Shown here piece by piece: positions 47,750 through 59,853 of a stretch of DNA of 64,000 nt. This DNA is from Eupeodes corollae (taxonomy: Eukaryota; Arthropoda; Insecta; Diptera; Syrphidae). Numbering within the stretch: the first letter of the stretch is position 1; each line of letters starts with the position of its first letter. The translations under genes were made by a program, and so were the position numbers. The stretch covers positions 18,083,289 to 18,147,288 of the forward strand of contig NC_079147.1 in assembly GCF_945859685.1 (NCBI RefSeq). The letters are read 5' to 3'. Under the pieces are notes generated by a model, which was not told where the DNA came from, ran no database searches, and saw nothing but the letters and a program-made list of their open reading frames with translations.

Positions 47750-49980
47750 TCAAATGTTGTGGATTGCAAATGTAAAAATTTAAACTATCTCCGATGGAAG
47801 TGAGAATTGTTGAAAGACTAGAAAGAATATTTTATTCGTTAAAGTGTGGATCGTATGTTGAACTCCAATTCACTTTGACAGTTAGTTACAATTGGCCAAG
47901 AACAATATGTTTTTTTAAATTTAATATTTTGGCTATAAAAAAGCTAATTTAATTAACTTAACATTAACTTATGTATATTTGTATATTTTCTTTCACAATT
48001 TGCACAGAATTTAGGTTTATAAATTGTTTTAAATCACATTATTCATCCATCTGCCGCTTGTAGGTGGTTGGCCGCCATTTTTGTGTACAGTTTTACGTGT
48101 GGACAGTTACGAGTTGTATCTTTAAGTCAAAATTGAAGTCCACACTTTTGGCATTTCATTCCACAGCTGCCAACACATGAATTAGCTTGTAAGAGGATCC
48201 TACGGGCCTTACACATGAGAGCGAACAATGAATGAACCAATGGACGAACAATCGTGATTTTACACATTTCAAAAAGTCAATTTCAAACAAAAACACAATT
48301 AAATTATAAGAAACCAATTGACACTAATGTTACGAAAATTAAATTTGCATTTTGTTCTCTAAAACGAGAAATTTTTTAAAAACTTTTTCGTAGTAACGAA
48401 TTGCAGTGTGGATGCTACTAACTGTCAAACCCTATTCGCGTTCCACATACCATCCACACTGCAACGAATTAATTGTTCGCATTCATTTTTACTGCAGAAT
48501 TATACCACTCTTGTTTTGTTTATTGAAAAGAGTAATTATAAATTGACAATACGTCGCTGTATGCGAATAAAAATAAAGCTCATAAGAAAGAAGAGTCAAA
48601 ATATGCGAAAATCCACAGTTCGAAGTTCGTAGCTCATGTGCTTAAGGTAGTTCTGCGAACAGAGCGAAAAAAAAATTTGCAATCCACAAAATTTGAAAAA
48701 AAAAATAAAGAATAGGTCATTGGAAAAATCGAAACAATCTGCGATGGAAATGAATGAACAATTGGATTAATTTTTTCCAGTTTGTGAAAGCACCGTGTAA
48801 AACTCAACTCTTTCTCCTATAGCTGTATGAACTTGCTCACACTTTTAACATTTCATTCACAAAGTCCACAAGAAACGAAATCCAAAAATAACGGATAAAC
48901 AAAAGTGATGGGCAGACTTTGTTAATTTTTTTTCCATTTGGTGGAAGCAACATTGAAGCTCAGTTTATTCTATTCACATGAGAGCTACCAACGAATGAAC
49001 AAATATTCGTCCATTATGAAATTTCTTTCACATCTTTTTTTTAATTCGTCTTTATAGATGCACAACAAATCCTAGAATGAAATTTGTAGCTTAAGACGTT
49101 CGTGAACATTTTATTCAGTGAAGTGTGGATCGTATGTGGAACCCTAATTGAATTTGACAGTTCGTTTCAATCAGATTTCAATTCCCGATGAACCATTTGT
49201 TTTCTCAAATTTCTCTTAAATTGGCAATGAAAAAGCTAATTTAATTAGTTATTTAATTAACTTAATCTATATTTTTATCTTTTTGTTTACAATTCGCACA
49301 TAAATTAGGTTTATAAATTGTAAAAAAAATCACTTTTATTCATTCATCCGTCAGTTGTTGGTCGTTGGCCGCACTTTTCATTTTTGTACAGCTTTATTTT
49401 TAATTCGGATTGGGGAAATTTAAGTTCCATCTTTAAGTGAAAATTAAAGTCCACACTTTTGACATTTCATTCACAAAGTTCACAACATCAAAACAAAATC
49501 GATAAAACCTGTTATGGCGGTGATAAATGAACGAAGCAGATGAACAGTTTGGTTCATTTTGTTTACCAGTTTGTGTGGAAGCACTACTGACGTTCAGTTT
49601 AACACTGTAAGCAAGATAACACTTGTCGCAATATATGAAAAACTCCTCCATCTTTAAGTGAAAATTAAAGTCCACACTTTTGACATTTTAATCTTAAGGC
49701 TTTTACACTGGAAAAATCAGAACAATCTGCCATTTATTTTGTTTCCAATTTGTGGAATCACACTTTTGACATTTCAACCACAAAGTCAACAACATCAAAA
49801 CAAAATCAAAAAAACAAACAGAGCACTGGAAAATCGATAAAACATGTCATGGCGGTGATAAATGAACAAAGTAGATGAACAGGTTGGTTAATTTTGTTTA
49901 CCAGTTTGTGTGGGAGCACTATTGGCGTTCAGTTAAGCACTGTAAGGAAGTTAACACTTTTCGCAACTCAAGTGTACGGC
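47750..49980. repeat. Overlapping degenerate MITE copies related to the TTAA family
   Basis: Several blocks repeat. gtgtggatcgtatgt...ttgacagtt occurs at 47,845 and 49,123; aggtttataaattgt...ttcatccat/cc at 48,013 and 49,306. 48,205-48,640 matches the tandem units at 53,150-53,850 (aaaccaattg, ttgcattttgttctc, gttccacataccatcc, cgtcgctgt.tgcgaata). The stretch ccatctttaagtgaaaatt is duplicated (49,427 and 49,648), as is ggcggtgataaatgaac (49,515 and 49,851), the second copy holding about 114 extra bases. Open frames here are by-products. Confidence 0.65.
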
Positions 49981-52607
49981 ACAACGAAAAATAAGTTCAT
50001 AAACCATTTACTCCCAATGTATGAAAATGAAAAATTCATCTGAAAAAATCTCACAAAACAGGCTAACAATGACCTTTTCATAGCTCGACTGCAAATAAGT
50101 GGTTTTTCGTAGCATAACTTAGAAATGCCTTTTATTACTCTGCAACAATTAAATTTTCAGTAATGATCCTATTTGAAGAAGTTTGGATCAATAATTTCAC
50201 TTTGTGGAACTTGTTTGTTTGATTGGGCATTTGTACTCGTGAGTTGAATTGTATTTTTGACGTACGTAACGTATCTTCATCGTTTTAAACTTTCTTCTTT
50301 TAATCTTTTCTTCAGAAGTAACAACTTAAGACAATTTTTTTATTTGCAACTATTTATTTCTAATTGGTTGTTGATAAAACAACATGGCCGCTTTAAATTG
50401 TTAATCAAAGTTACCTGGAATATTCGAATTGCATGCCATAATAATCCCTTTTGACGTTTCATCTCTATCTCCTTCGTGCACAATAAATAGAAGTTTTTTT
50501 TAAGTGTCAAACTTTTATATTTAAAAATTTGCAATTTTAACACCACCGTCCTTCAATTTGACAAGTAGTGCAGGTTGTAAATCCTGAGGCCTCTTCCAAG
50601 CTAATACGGCCCGACTCAAGCATCACCTAAAAAGAATTGGTGTTGTTCTTCTACTTTCAGCCAGCGCCAGTCGCTGCTGATGATGTCTATCTGATGGTGA
50701 TGGGGTTATTTTCTCATTTCTATTATACTCAAGACGTAAAAACGAACGTGATAACGTGTAAGAATCTGTGTAAAGAGTACACGCTTAATGATGTGATTGC
50801 CATCATTAGGACTCTTCTTTTCCTCAAGCGCATCACAATTCACAACTGAACCGCATCGTATAGAAACGCTGCTGTAGACTCTCTCATCTCATCATGTTTT
50901 GTTTTTTAGATTTGAAATAAAAAGCACAAAAAGTTACTGACATTAGTAACATACGTACAAATTATTTTCACTTACTGTCATCTGTCATGTTGGATCTGTT
51001 TGTTGCAAGTTGAGTGATAATCAGTTTTTTTAGCCGTGGAGACTTGCAGAGGAATTGTAAGTTATCATTGGTAATTCAGAGAGTTAGATAGGTTAAGTGA
51101 ATCAGTGAAATAAACACGCTTAAATAGATCCCCAAAGACGTCGTCGTCGGAGAATTTATCAACAGCAACCAAGACAAGACTCATTCTTAGAATAGGAATG
51201 ATAATAATGAAAGCTACACATAAATTAACCGAGACCAAGAGAAAAGAAGCATCTGACAGAAGAAAAAAGTGAGAAAGTGATCCTTCAACTTTTTTGGACC
51301 AGGAAGACTACTTTTCATCTTGATTATTTGAGTGAATGATTTTTCACCAATCACTTTGATTTTCACCTGTGATTTGATTTTGCATTTCTGTTTGAGGATT
51401 TGATTACATTGTAAATCAAACATGGAAAACGTGAAGGTGTTCCTTTCCTATGGAGTCTGGTGCAAGATATTTCCACATATTGAATCCATACGAGACGATA
51501 GACCAAAATACATCATTGAATGCAATTTAAATTGTTGCAACTTCTCCAACATGAATGTAGTAAAACTTGATTGAACATTATTTGCTATTGAGTTAATTTT
51601 TATTCGTTGATTTAGTTACTCCATCATAGACACAAACAACTTTTTAAGTTTCTTTGGAGTTAGTTAAATAAAAATAAAAACAACACCTCGTTTATACAAA
51701 CTGACATTTTTATAACTCCGCATAGATACTACAATATAGTAAATGGAGTCTTGTAATATTTTGCAATAGATTTGCCACGATACTAGATTTATGATCATTT
51801 CTTGGAAGGAAATTTATGGTACAACAGATTAAGGAACAGGTACTTACATTTGTGAAATAATGTCAAGGTAGCCACTTACAACAGTGGCAAATACATGACG
51901 TGTATTTTATAACTCGATGACTTTTGAATCTGGAAAGAAAAAGAAAGATTTAATATCCGCGATTTATGACCCAAGAGTCGTCGTGTAAAAGCTAAAACAT
52001 GGTGAACGAACTTGTTCTTTTCTTCTTTTTAACCACGAAGTGGGAGTGAGATAAAGTTATGATACGTCAAAAAAGTTCGTTCACATTTAACTCTTGAACT
52101 GTCAAACTTAAATATTATTATTATTTAATATTTTTATTTTGTAAGTAAGAAAATAAAATGTTGAGGCCAATTAAGTAAGTTGCTAATTTTATTTTATCAT
52201 CGTATACTATCACTTGACATTAAAGTCACAATCGATTACTTTAACTTTTAGTTATTTTCTTAAATCCATAAGACAACTTAGTATTGAACATTTCAAATTA
52301 ATTGAAGCTTTTTCGAGATTTAGTCTTCTCACTGGTTAGACGGGTTTAAATGCATTGTTATGTTATTAATGAAAAGGATTTCAAATTTTGAATGGCTAGA
52401 GTGCTCAGCCCTTAACAATATTTTGTTCAAAATTTTAGGGCAGCATCTTTTATATATTTACATACCCTGAATTTACCGGATTTTCCCCATGCAACGGTAC
52501 AACTTCAAAATAACAAACAAAATCTTACTTCACACACAATCTGTAGAAAATCTGACAAGGTTTTTTGAAAGATTATTAACATTAGGAATTCTTAGTTTTC
52601 GGCTAGG
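49981..52607. other. No gene seen
   Basis: AT-rich intron sequence. A 70-codon frame at 50,637-50,849 follows a ctactttcag acceptor-like site, and a donor-like aatt|gtaagt lies at 51,057; neither leads to a recognisable exon. Confidence 0.4.
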
Positions 52608-53014
52608 TTAAAGCACTATTCACATGAGCACGAAAAAACGAATGAACGAATATTCGTTGATTTTGACATTTCTTTCACATGAGAGTTTTTAATCCGTCGC
52701 AAATGAACCAAAACAAGAATGATTTTTTTAGGTTAAGTTTATTTTATTCGTTGCGAGTGTGGATAATGTGGAACGCGAATAAAGTTTGACAGTTCGTATC
52801 AAGTACAAGTTTTTTCGCGACGAATAGATTTGTTTTCTTAAATATATTAATATATGATATTGAAAAGTAAAAGTATGCATCATAAATCAAATAGAAACTA
52901 TATTGCTATCGTTTTGTTAAGAATTTGTGTGGAAATATGTCTTCAAACGTAAATAAACTCACATTGTAAATCATTCGTCATCCGTTGTTCGTGCTCATGT
53001 GAATACTGCTTAAA
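52608..53014. mobile_element. TTAA-flanked MITE, about 400 bp
   Basis: TTAA at 52,608-52,611 followed by agcactattcacatgagcac; the right end is gtgctcatgtgaatactgc followed by TTAA (53,010-53,013). The ends are inverted repeats with few differences. A TTAA target is typical of piggyBac-type elements, but no transposase is present. The interior shares gtggaacgcgaataaagttt with other copies. Confidence 0.75.
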
Positions 53015-53122
53015 GTGGATGTCCGTGATGGTGTAGGACACACTTATGCCAATTTAATGGACCATTGTGATACAACACAGGATTTCATTTACTACCAGGT
53101 TCCAGAGAGGGGGGGGGGGTAA
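53015..53122 (+). other. Isolated protein-like open stretch beside the MITE
   Basis: Directly after the MITE's right end 35 codons read VDVRDGVGHTYANLMDHCDT then TQDFIYYQVPER, running into an 11-G run (53,109-53,119) and TAA. The mixed amino acid content looks more coding than its AT-rich surroundings. Not recognised; no splice sites frame it well. Confidence 0.25.
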
Positions 53123-53134
53123 AACATCAACTAG

Positions 53135-54130
53135 CGGTATAAGAAACCAATTGGCACTAATGTTAGGATAATAAAATTTGCATTTTGTTTGCTATAATAA
53201 GACATTTTTTTAAAAATAATTTAGTAGTAACGAACTGCACTGAGGTTGCTACGAACTGTCAAACTCTCTTCGCGTTCCACATATCATCCACACTGCAAAG
53301 AAAATAATGTTCGCGCGCAACATAACCTCAAAATTATATCACGGTTGAGGAAAATTTGGAGAAAAGAGTGATTCAATTCGTCGCTGTCTGCGAATAGAAA
53401 TAAAGTTCATGTGAAAGAAAAGTCAAAATATGCAAACGTCCACAGTTCGCAGTTCGTAGTTCGTAGCTCATGTGCAAGATGCTTTAAGGACTATTCACAT
53501 GAGAGCGATTAACGACGAAAAAACCAATTGGCACTTATGTTAGGATAATAACATTTGCATTTTGTTCTCCAAAACAAGACAATTTTGTAAAGACTATTTG
53601 GTTGTAACGAATTGTAGTGTGGTTACTACGAACTGTCAAACTCTACTCGTGTTCCACATACCATCCACGCTGCAAAGAGTAAATTTTTTGCCCTCAACTT
53701 AACCTCAAAATTATACCACTCCTGTTTTGTTTGTCGAAAAGGGTAATTATAAATTGGCAATTCGTCGCTGTCTGCGAATAGAAATAAAGCCCATGTGAAA
53801 GAAAAGTTATGCGAACATTCACAGTTCGTTGCTCATGTGCAAGATGCTTTAAGGACTATTCACATGAGAGCGACCTACGACCGGCGAATAAAAAAAAACA
53901 AATTTGATTTAAAACATTTAATAGGTCTAAATCCTTCACAAAAACTAGACAAAATCGTAGAAAACTTAATTAAATACATGTTAAGATATTAATATTTGCG
54001 TTTTAATTGCTCAAATAAGTGAAATTAAAAAATCAATTGGTCGTCACTTATTGCAATCTAGTTGTTACGAACTGTCAAACTCTATTCGCGTTCCACATAC
54101 CATCTACACTGGAATGAATTAATTTTTCGC
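53135..54130. repeat. Three head-to-tail copies of a 365-bp TTAA-bounded MITE
   Basis: The junction gctttaaggactattcacat occurs at 53,481 and 53,847, 365 bases apart. The left unit (53,135-53,485) is truncated, the middle one complete, the right one (53,851-54,130) diverged in its centre. Each unit carries gttccacata.catc.acactg and aacgaa.tg.a.t..ggt. Adjacent units share a single TTAA. Confidence 0.78.
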
Positions 54131-54281
54131 ACGCGAATAACCTCAAAATCTTTCTTGGTATTGAAACTAAAAAATGTCATGTGAACAAAATGTCAAAATG
54201 GACGAATGTTTGTTCATTCCACGTTGTCTGAGGCATTTGTATTTCAGCTGTAAATAGCTGCGAAGCTGTTTAGAGACCATT

Positions 54282-54745
54282 ATGGCTGAAACACAAACAT
54301 GCTTCAGCTTCGTCTGTTGGACATTCTTTGAGGTTGCTTTGAATGGCACTTCCAATATGACATTTCTAAAATGGCACTTCTGTCATTAGCAGCTGTTATT
54401 TTTTCTCAAAATAAAAAAAAGAAATTAGTTTTGAAAACGAAACAATTAAATTTATCGCGGAAGTAGCTTACACATCCTGTAATAACCAATGAGAATCCCT
54501 CCAAAAACAAATGTATTTTGTTTGTTGACTTTTTTACAGCTGTTAGGCTGTCAGACAAAACAAATGTTCAGAAAATTTTAACTATGTAGAGCTTCCGTTT
54601 GGAGTCAAATTACGTAACATTGCGTTATTTTCTTACGATTGTCAAATGAAACGTGAGGTCGAAGCTTCATTGTATTAGAATGCATTAAATTCCTATGGCT
54701 GAACTCTTAAACGTCAGGCGAAGCCGAAGCTTTTTATGATACATT
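54282..54745. mobile_element. MITE family 2, second copy, inverted
   Basis: Starts ggctgaaacacaaacatgct and follows the reverse complement of 38,640-39,121 through ggcacttctgtcat, gcttacaca, acgtgaggtcgaagcttcat and gtcaggcgaagccgaagctt. The far end lacks the last 15 or so bases of the terminal repeat. Confidence 0.75.
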
Positions 54746-57101
54746 GGAGCCTGTCCGGATTTGATTGTTAAAAGTTGCGGTACCCAGTAGTTAGTTCAGC
54801 AATTGTTCCCTTGAAATTCTCCAGGGAAGAATTTGTAAAACGAAATGTAGTTTCAAATCGGCATTGAGACGAAAATTTACTTCAAATCAAATCAAACAAC
54901 AGTCTGCTGCTAAACACAGATTCTGAAATAAAATAAAGCACAACTGTCAGCTGTCAAATCCCGACAAAAAAAAAACGGATATATTCGGGTGTTGAGCTCG
55001 AGCTTAAGATATTTGGGATTTACAGCGATCAAAAATCTTGAGGAAACATTTCAGATTGTGTCATAAGAGTCCATTGTTTCCATTCAAAATGTCAAAGTCG
55101 GCACGACCGAACGTGGTATAGCTGTTACTCGCTAATGTAGACTTCAGGATTCACTCTTAAGTTAATATCTAGTTAGTACGTCAGAATTTTAAAAAGATGA
55201 AAATTCACCTCGTTAAAAAAATCGTTGCCTATTTACATTAAGCTTCTGCAGGGTTGAACTGCAAACAAAAAGAAAGCGGATATTCACGTATCTTCAACTC
55301 CTGAATCGATGGCGAATTAATGCTTGTTAATTGATGTATCACAACTGGAACCATAAGTGTTCACTAACTTCTTTTTTGATTTTATTCAATATGTCCTATC
55401 GTTGTTCAAGCGTAAGCGCTCATTCCGTACGGTACCGACACAGACTTTTTGTCAAAATTTGGACTAGGAAAACACTGTCATTGTCAAAAGAACTTACGAT
55501 TTAAAACAAGATGAACCACCCATATTGCATCGTGGAATTTATTTCGATCGTTAGAAATTTTTATATCTATATGGGAAAATTAAATTCAAATTTTTTAAAT
55601 TGTTTAATGGTTGCGCGAGACCACTTTTTTTCATTCCAGACATACGATATTTTAACATAACGCTCTTTGAGGAATCAATTCTTAAACAATAAATCGAAAG
55701 GAATTATTATTTATCTCATTATCTTAATGCTTCCGTCCAAAATATATGAAAACCTACATACGTTTTGTTCAACTTTATCCAACTTTTGACAGTTTAATCA
55801 AACATTTAAATTCTTTATTTGTTTCTAATAAAATTAATTAAAAAACTCATTTATTGGTTACGCCTATGTACTTCTTCTATGGTCAGATAAACAATATAAT
55901 GTTAAGTAAATGTACCTTGGTTGGGAGTCTAATGCTCTCGGCAGAATGTTCTGCATTGTGTCTTTCAAGCACATTATATTCTGACAGTCCAACCTTGTAC
56001 CAAATTAAATTGAAAAAACAACAATTACAACTCGTTAAGGCACATTTTCAATTACACTACAAAACCTCTAGCTACTCGCACGTATACTTATTTGCCAAAG
56101 TTAATTTTTGTTTCGACCAACGACCAACCTATGTTATGTAAATGCTTCAAGACTCAATGTCCAGCCAGCCCATTCCTCCAATAATAATTATATTCGGTGC
56201 AGTCTTGAGTTCCATTTGCACGTATACATTTATTTGAGTACTGCTGCATTAGAATATCTAAAAGAACACAATGAATCAAGAAAGAGCACTTTAGTTGGAT
56301 TTTATACAATATAGCCTGTCACTTTCCATTTGGCACTTAGATCTGTTTGAGTGAGCTATTGCATGCCTACGTTAACTCCATATGATGTATGCATAAATAG
56401 TTCCTGCATTTCGATAGATATATGTAATGTAGGTATCCATCGGCATGTGCAACCAAACCCCTCTCCCTTTTATGGGGCACATGTAAAGAATTATAGGTAC
56501 ATGAAGGTAAGGTAGGTATACAAAAGACAACCTTTACGCATGATTAATATTCAAATGCCATGACTAAGTCGTGCAGCAAATAAGCCAACTAAGTTGGACA
56601 GAATGTCGTTTGACCACATAATATTATAACAACCGCATGCTGTAACAAAATTGACGTTAAAATAGAATTTTCCATTGTTTGGATTGACAATTTTGAATGA
56701 GGTATGAACTTTTGATAAGAATAAAGAAACAAGTTCACCTGTGATGACGAGAATTTTGTTTAAATACATATAATTGACGTTTTAAATGTCAAGTTTGAGG
56801 ACATTGCAGTTACGTCGTTGTCATTTTGACAGAAGATGAACTAAACGAATGTAGTCCCATCTGTAGTCATTTTTTGACAGTACTTTGGAGAACTAAGAGA
56901 TTGACCTCTTAATTCAGCAAAATGGTTTCAGAGCCAAATGAGTTCCATTTCTCCTAGTTTTGTAAATAAGACGTTCATAATTTGTGTAGTATAGGAAATG
57001 GCACTTTTTAGGATGTTTTCAAATATTAATATCTATTAAAAAGTTTCAACATTATTACTTTTTAGTTTCATCTCGCATTAAAACAATTTCTCTAATTTCA
57101 G
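54746..57101. other. No gene seen upstream of exon 2
   Basis: AT-rich intron end. Open frames at 55,854-56,141 and 56,108-56,314 are featureless. The acceptor before exon 2 has a pyrimidine-rich tract (caatttctctaatttcag). Confidence 0.45.
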
Positions 57102-58186
57102 ATATTAGTTGCCCTGTTTATTGTGGTAAATTGTTACTCAAGCTGTGGAGCTGCCCTCAGACGAACACCAAAAGTATACAATGCCCTCATTACCACCGAT
57201 GAAAATCTCACTTCAAGTAGAGCATATCCCGTGATTCAACCCACTATTCATGAAACAGGCATTGCCAGTTACCCATATGGGCCGTATAATCCATATGGAC
57301 TTTATAGTAACTCACTGTTAAGGTTTGCTCCGCCTATAGTGCCAGGTCTATCACCGAGAAGTCAAGTAAGAAAATCCAACATTTATAATCAAACCAAATA
57401 CTTATGTTTATGTTTGCTTTTTAGCTACCATATCCTTTCCAGCAGCCAGGCTTGCCAGCACAACGTTACCAGCCTCCACAACCTCAATTCCCACAAGAAT
57501 ACCCTACACCTGAAGAGCATCAATTGCCACCATCTGGTCCGTCCGAATCGCTGCCTCCATCTGGACCCTCACCTTCCCTTCCACCCTCTGGCCCACCATC
57601 AGGCCCAGAGCTAGAACCTCCAAGCCAAAACGAAGTCATTCCTCCTCCATCAGCACCAGCATCCGAATCCGCTCCAATTCCCATTCAAGAACCAAAGCCC
57701 CCACAAGTTCAACCAAGCGAAAAACTTCCGATTCCGTTGAATGAATTCGGTCTGCCACCAAGCCTAGTTCCACTACAACCCTACCCACCACAGAGAAATC
57801 GTCAGCCATTACCCCTGAACTTCTCACCGTATCCATATCAGAACTTCCCCGTGCTCTATGAACCATACAATCGTTTCCAAGATCACTTTCTACCTCCCTA
57901 CGATTATTTCCCACACAATAGTTTTGGCATTTCTGGTGCTGGAGCTGAAGCAGCTGTCCAAACAACACCAGCGCCACCTACGCCAGAACCTAGTAAGGCA
58001 CCAATAATTCCACCACAACCACCTCAACCCGAACCTACCACACCCGCACCAGCTCCACCAACAGAAGTCACAACTCAAGTTCCATTGGAAAGTATAAAAA
58101 ATGGTTCACCAAATAAAAATGCTGACGTTCCAGACGTTCCTCCACCACCAATACCATCTGGAGCCAATTCAACGAATAAGGCTTAA
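57102..58186 (+). CDS. Secreted proline-rich protein, exons 2 and 3 (345 residues with exon 1)
   Basis: Coding join: 27,663-27,674, 57,102-57,365, 57,425-58,186. Exon 2 (88 codons) supplies the rest of the signal peptide (ILVALFIVVNCYSSCGA, likely cut near residues 21-22), then ALRRTPKVYNALITTDENLT and a YPYGPYNPYGLY stretch. A 59-base intron (gtaaga ... gctttttag) joins in phase 0. Exon 3 (253 codons) starts LPYPFQQPG and is rich in Pro: three 9-11-residue LPPSGPS-type repeats, PPQPQ, a YPYQNFPVLYEPY aromatic patch, and PTPEPSK and PAPAPPT runs, ending IPSGANSTNKA. Sequons NLT and NST suggest N-glycosylation. No membrane anchor or enzyme domain. It looks like an extracellular structural (cuticle-, eggshell- or mucin-like) protein; I do not recognise the ortholog. 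Frame, splice sites and composition make the coding call firm; the link to exon 1 is inference. Confidence 0.82.
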
Positions 58187-58205
58187 GTCCTACATTATAT
58201 ACAAA

Positions 58206-58211
58206 ATTAAA
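58206..58211 (+). terminator. Poly(A) signal ATTAAA
   Basis: ATTAAA lies 20 bases after the TAA stop of the proline-rich gene; further A-rich candidates follow near 58,270-58,285. Which one is used cannot be read from sequence. Confidence 0.4.
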
Positions 58212-59560
58212 GAAATAGATTTATATTTATTTAAAATTAAGTTTTATCCAAAATGTATTATTGTATAAAATCTTTTATAAAATAAGTTCGAGAGAGAGAG
58301 TGTACACAATCATCGTTAATGTATACTGTTTGGCGAACTGGATGTTTTGTGTGCAACATTTTTATTTTTGTTCGATAAATCGATTAACTTATTCTTATAT
58401 TTAGTTACTTTATTTTTACCAACAATTTTGCTTTATATCTAACTTTAATTATAAAGAAGAAACAAAAAAGAAGATAACTTTAATTTTAGTTAACTTTGGT
58501 TTACTTAGTTAATTCACCACAAAAGGTGAGTTAGATCAAGATTAACTTTGATTTTGTGAAGCTGGGTGTGCATTAAATAAGGTAGGATAGACATCCCAAT
58601 TTTTAAACTTTGTTACAAAGTATATGAGAATCCGGTAGAGTAGGTTGGGAAGGAAATCAAATGTCAATTTTGACATACCTACCATGAGGTGAAAAAAAAT
58701 TGTTTCTAGTGTAGAGAAGTGTAGACCAGTGCTGGTTCATGAAAACTGTCAGGAAAAATTCAAGCAGCACCGTCTTACGTCAGATACTAAAGAGAAGAAA
58801 ACAAATTAAATTCAGGGAAAATAAAATTAAACTTACATATATGTTTAAATAAAAAATACAATTTTAAAAGGGTTATCAAATTATGGAATACATTTTTCTT
58901 TATTAGTTTTTTACTTACTTCTTTCCAAGTTTTATTTATTTTAAAAGAGGGACAACACTGTCATTAATTTTTTTAGCAAAACTTTCCGTTTCCGCAGCGC
59001 TCGCAGCTTTCATATTTTTATTAGTCTTAAAGTTATACAACCTATTACCTTTCTCAATAAATTGACTATCTTACACTGAAAATATTTTTCAAGTCGGATC
59101 AGTAGTTGCTAAGTTTAGTGTGTTTAAAGAAACAAACAAAAACTCTTCAGCTTTGTTAACAAAATACATTAGCTGAATTTGACAGTTTTCAAAAGGCAGT
59201 GCAGAAAACTTATAACTTATAACCAGAGCCAGTGTTCTGCTCTGCCTCAGCACTTCGATTACGCTCTAAGCAGAGTTTGATCAGACCACGCGAAACAAAC
59301 GTGAAGTCAGCCATGCTCAACTTTACACTACATTTGCTTAGTCATTTTTTACAGAGATCATAGAGCGCACTCCTGATTGAAAAAAGTAGCACTAATCGAA
59401 CTCTCTGATATCTCTGAGCAAAAAAAGAAACACAGATCTTTTTTGACAATTCAATTCTCCGCTTTTAGCATTTAAAGAAAAACGCCTAATAAACAACAGA
59501 AACATGCACTTTTTTGCCCATAGAAGCATACTGCACTCCTAATCTGCACCGTCATCGTCA
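58212..59560. other. No gene seen downstream of the proline-rich gene
   Basis: AT-rich. A ga dinucleotide run lies near 58,290. A ttaactttgattttgtga-like stretch repeats between 58,480 and 58,560, possibly a small decayed element. Confidence 0.4.
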
Positions 59561-59566
59561 AGAATA

Positions 59567-59640
59567 AAAAGGGTGGTTAAATTTTATTAGCCGATTTTGA
59601 ATGTGAACCACACCTTAACGTCAAGTGTATTTTTTGTGCA
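59567..59640 (+). mobile_element. Solo mariner terminal repeat
   Basis: agggtggttaaattttatta, then gccgattttgaatgtgaacc and acacc.taacgtca, matches the end of the mariner relic at 5,700-5,764 read in reverse. No transposase follows, so this is a stranded end of the same family. Confidence 0.65.
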
Positions 59641-59815
59641 TTTTATTTGACATTTCTTAATTTTAGACTAATAGCCTTTTCACACCAAACCCAAAACCAA
59701 ATTTTGTGCAAACATTTTTGGAAAACCCGAAAATCTTTTACACCAAACATTTACACGAGCAACTTATAGGCAAGGTTGAGAAGATTCTGAACGATTTCAT
59801 GTAGGCCCTTATGGC

Positions 59816-59853
59816 CTAAAGAGATAGTAATGGCTTCATTACTATCTCTTTAG
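59816..59853. repeat. Perfect 17-bp inverted repeat with a 4-base loop
   Basis: ctaaagagatagtaatg (59,816-59,832), loop gctt, then its exact reverse complement (59,837-59,853). A stem this perfect in otherwise decayed DNA could be a recent template-switch event or a structural RNA/TE end. Confidence 0.75.

Larger units (their letters stand above)
27675..57101 (+). other. Inferred first intron, 29.4 kb, packed with transposable elements
   Basis: Donor gtgaat at 27,675 and acceptor ctctaatttcag ending at 57,101. Inside are a foldback element, LINEs, SINEs, a Harbinger relic, several MITE families and tandem repeats, listed separately. No other convincing coding exon was seen on the plus strand. 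The pairing is inferred from phase and from the signal peptide it creates; a separate unseen exon could exist. Confidence 0.5.

Noticed and set aside
50637..50849. Possible exon after a ctactttcag acceptor
   Set aside because: No good donor, no recognised protein, and no phase match tested with the flanking exons.
51021..51060. Possible alternative first exon (TCAGTT initiator and aatt|gtaagt donor)
   Set aside because: No TATA or convincing downstream element, and no coding start; too weak alone.
55854..56314. Two open frames upstream of exon 2
   Set aside because: AT-rich, no ATG-based start with context, no features; likely intronic chance frames.
57636..58078. Minus-strand open frames over exon 3
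   Set aside because: By-products of the proline-rich (CCN) codons of the plus-strand gene.
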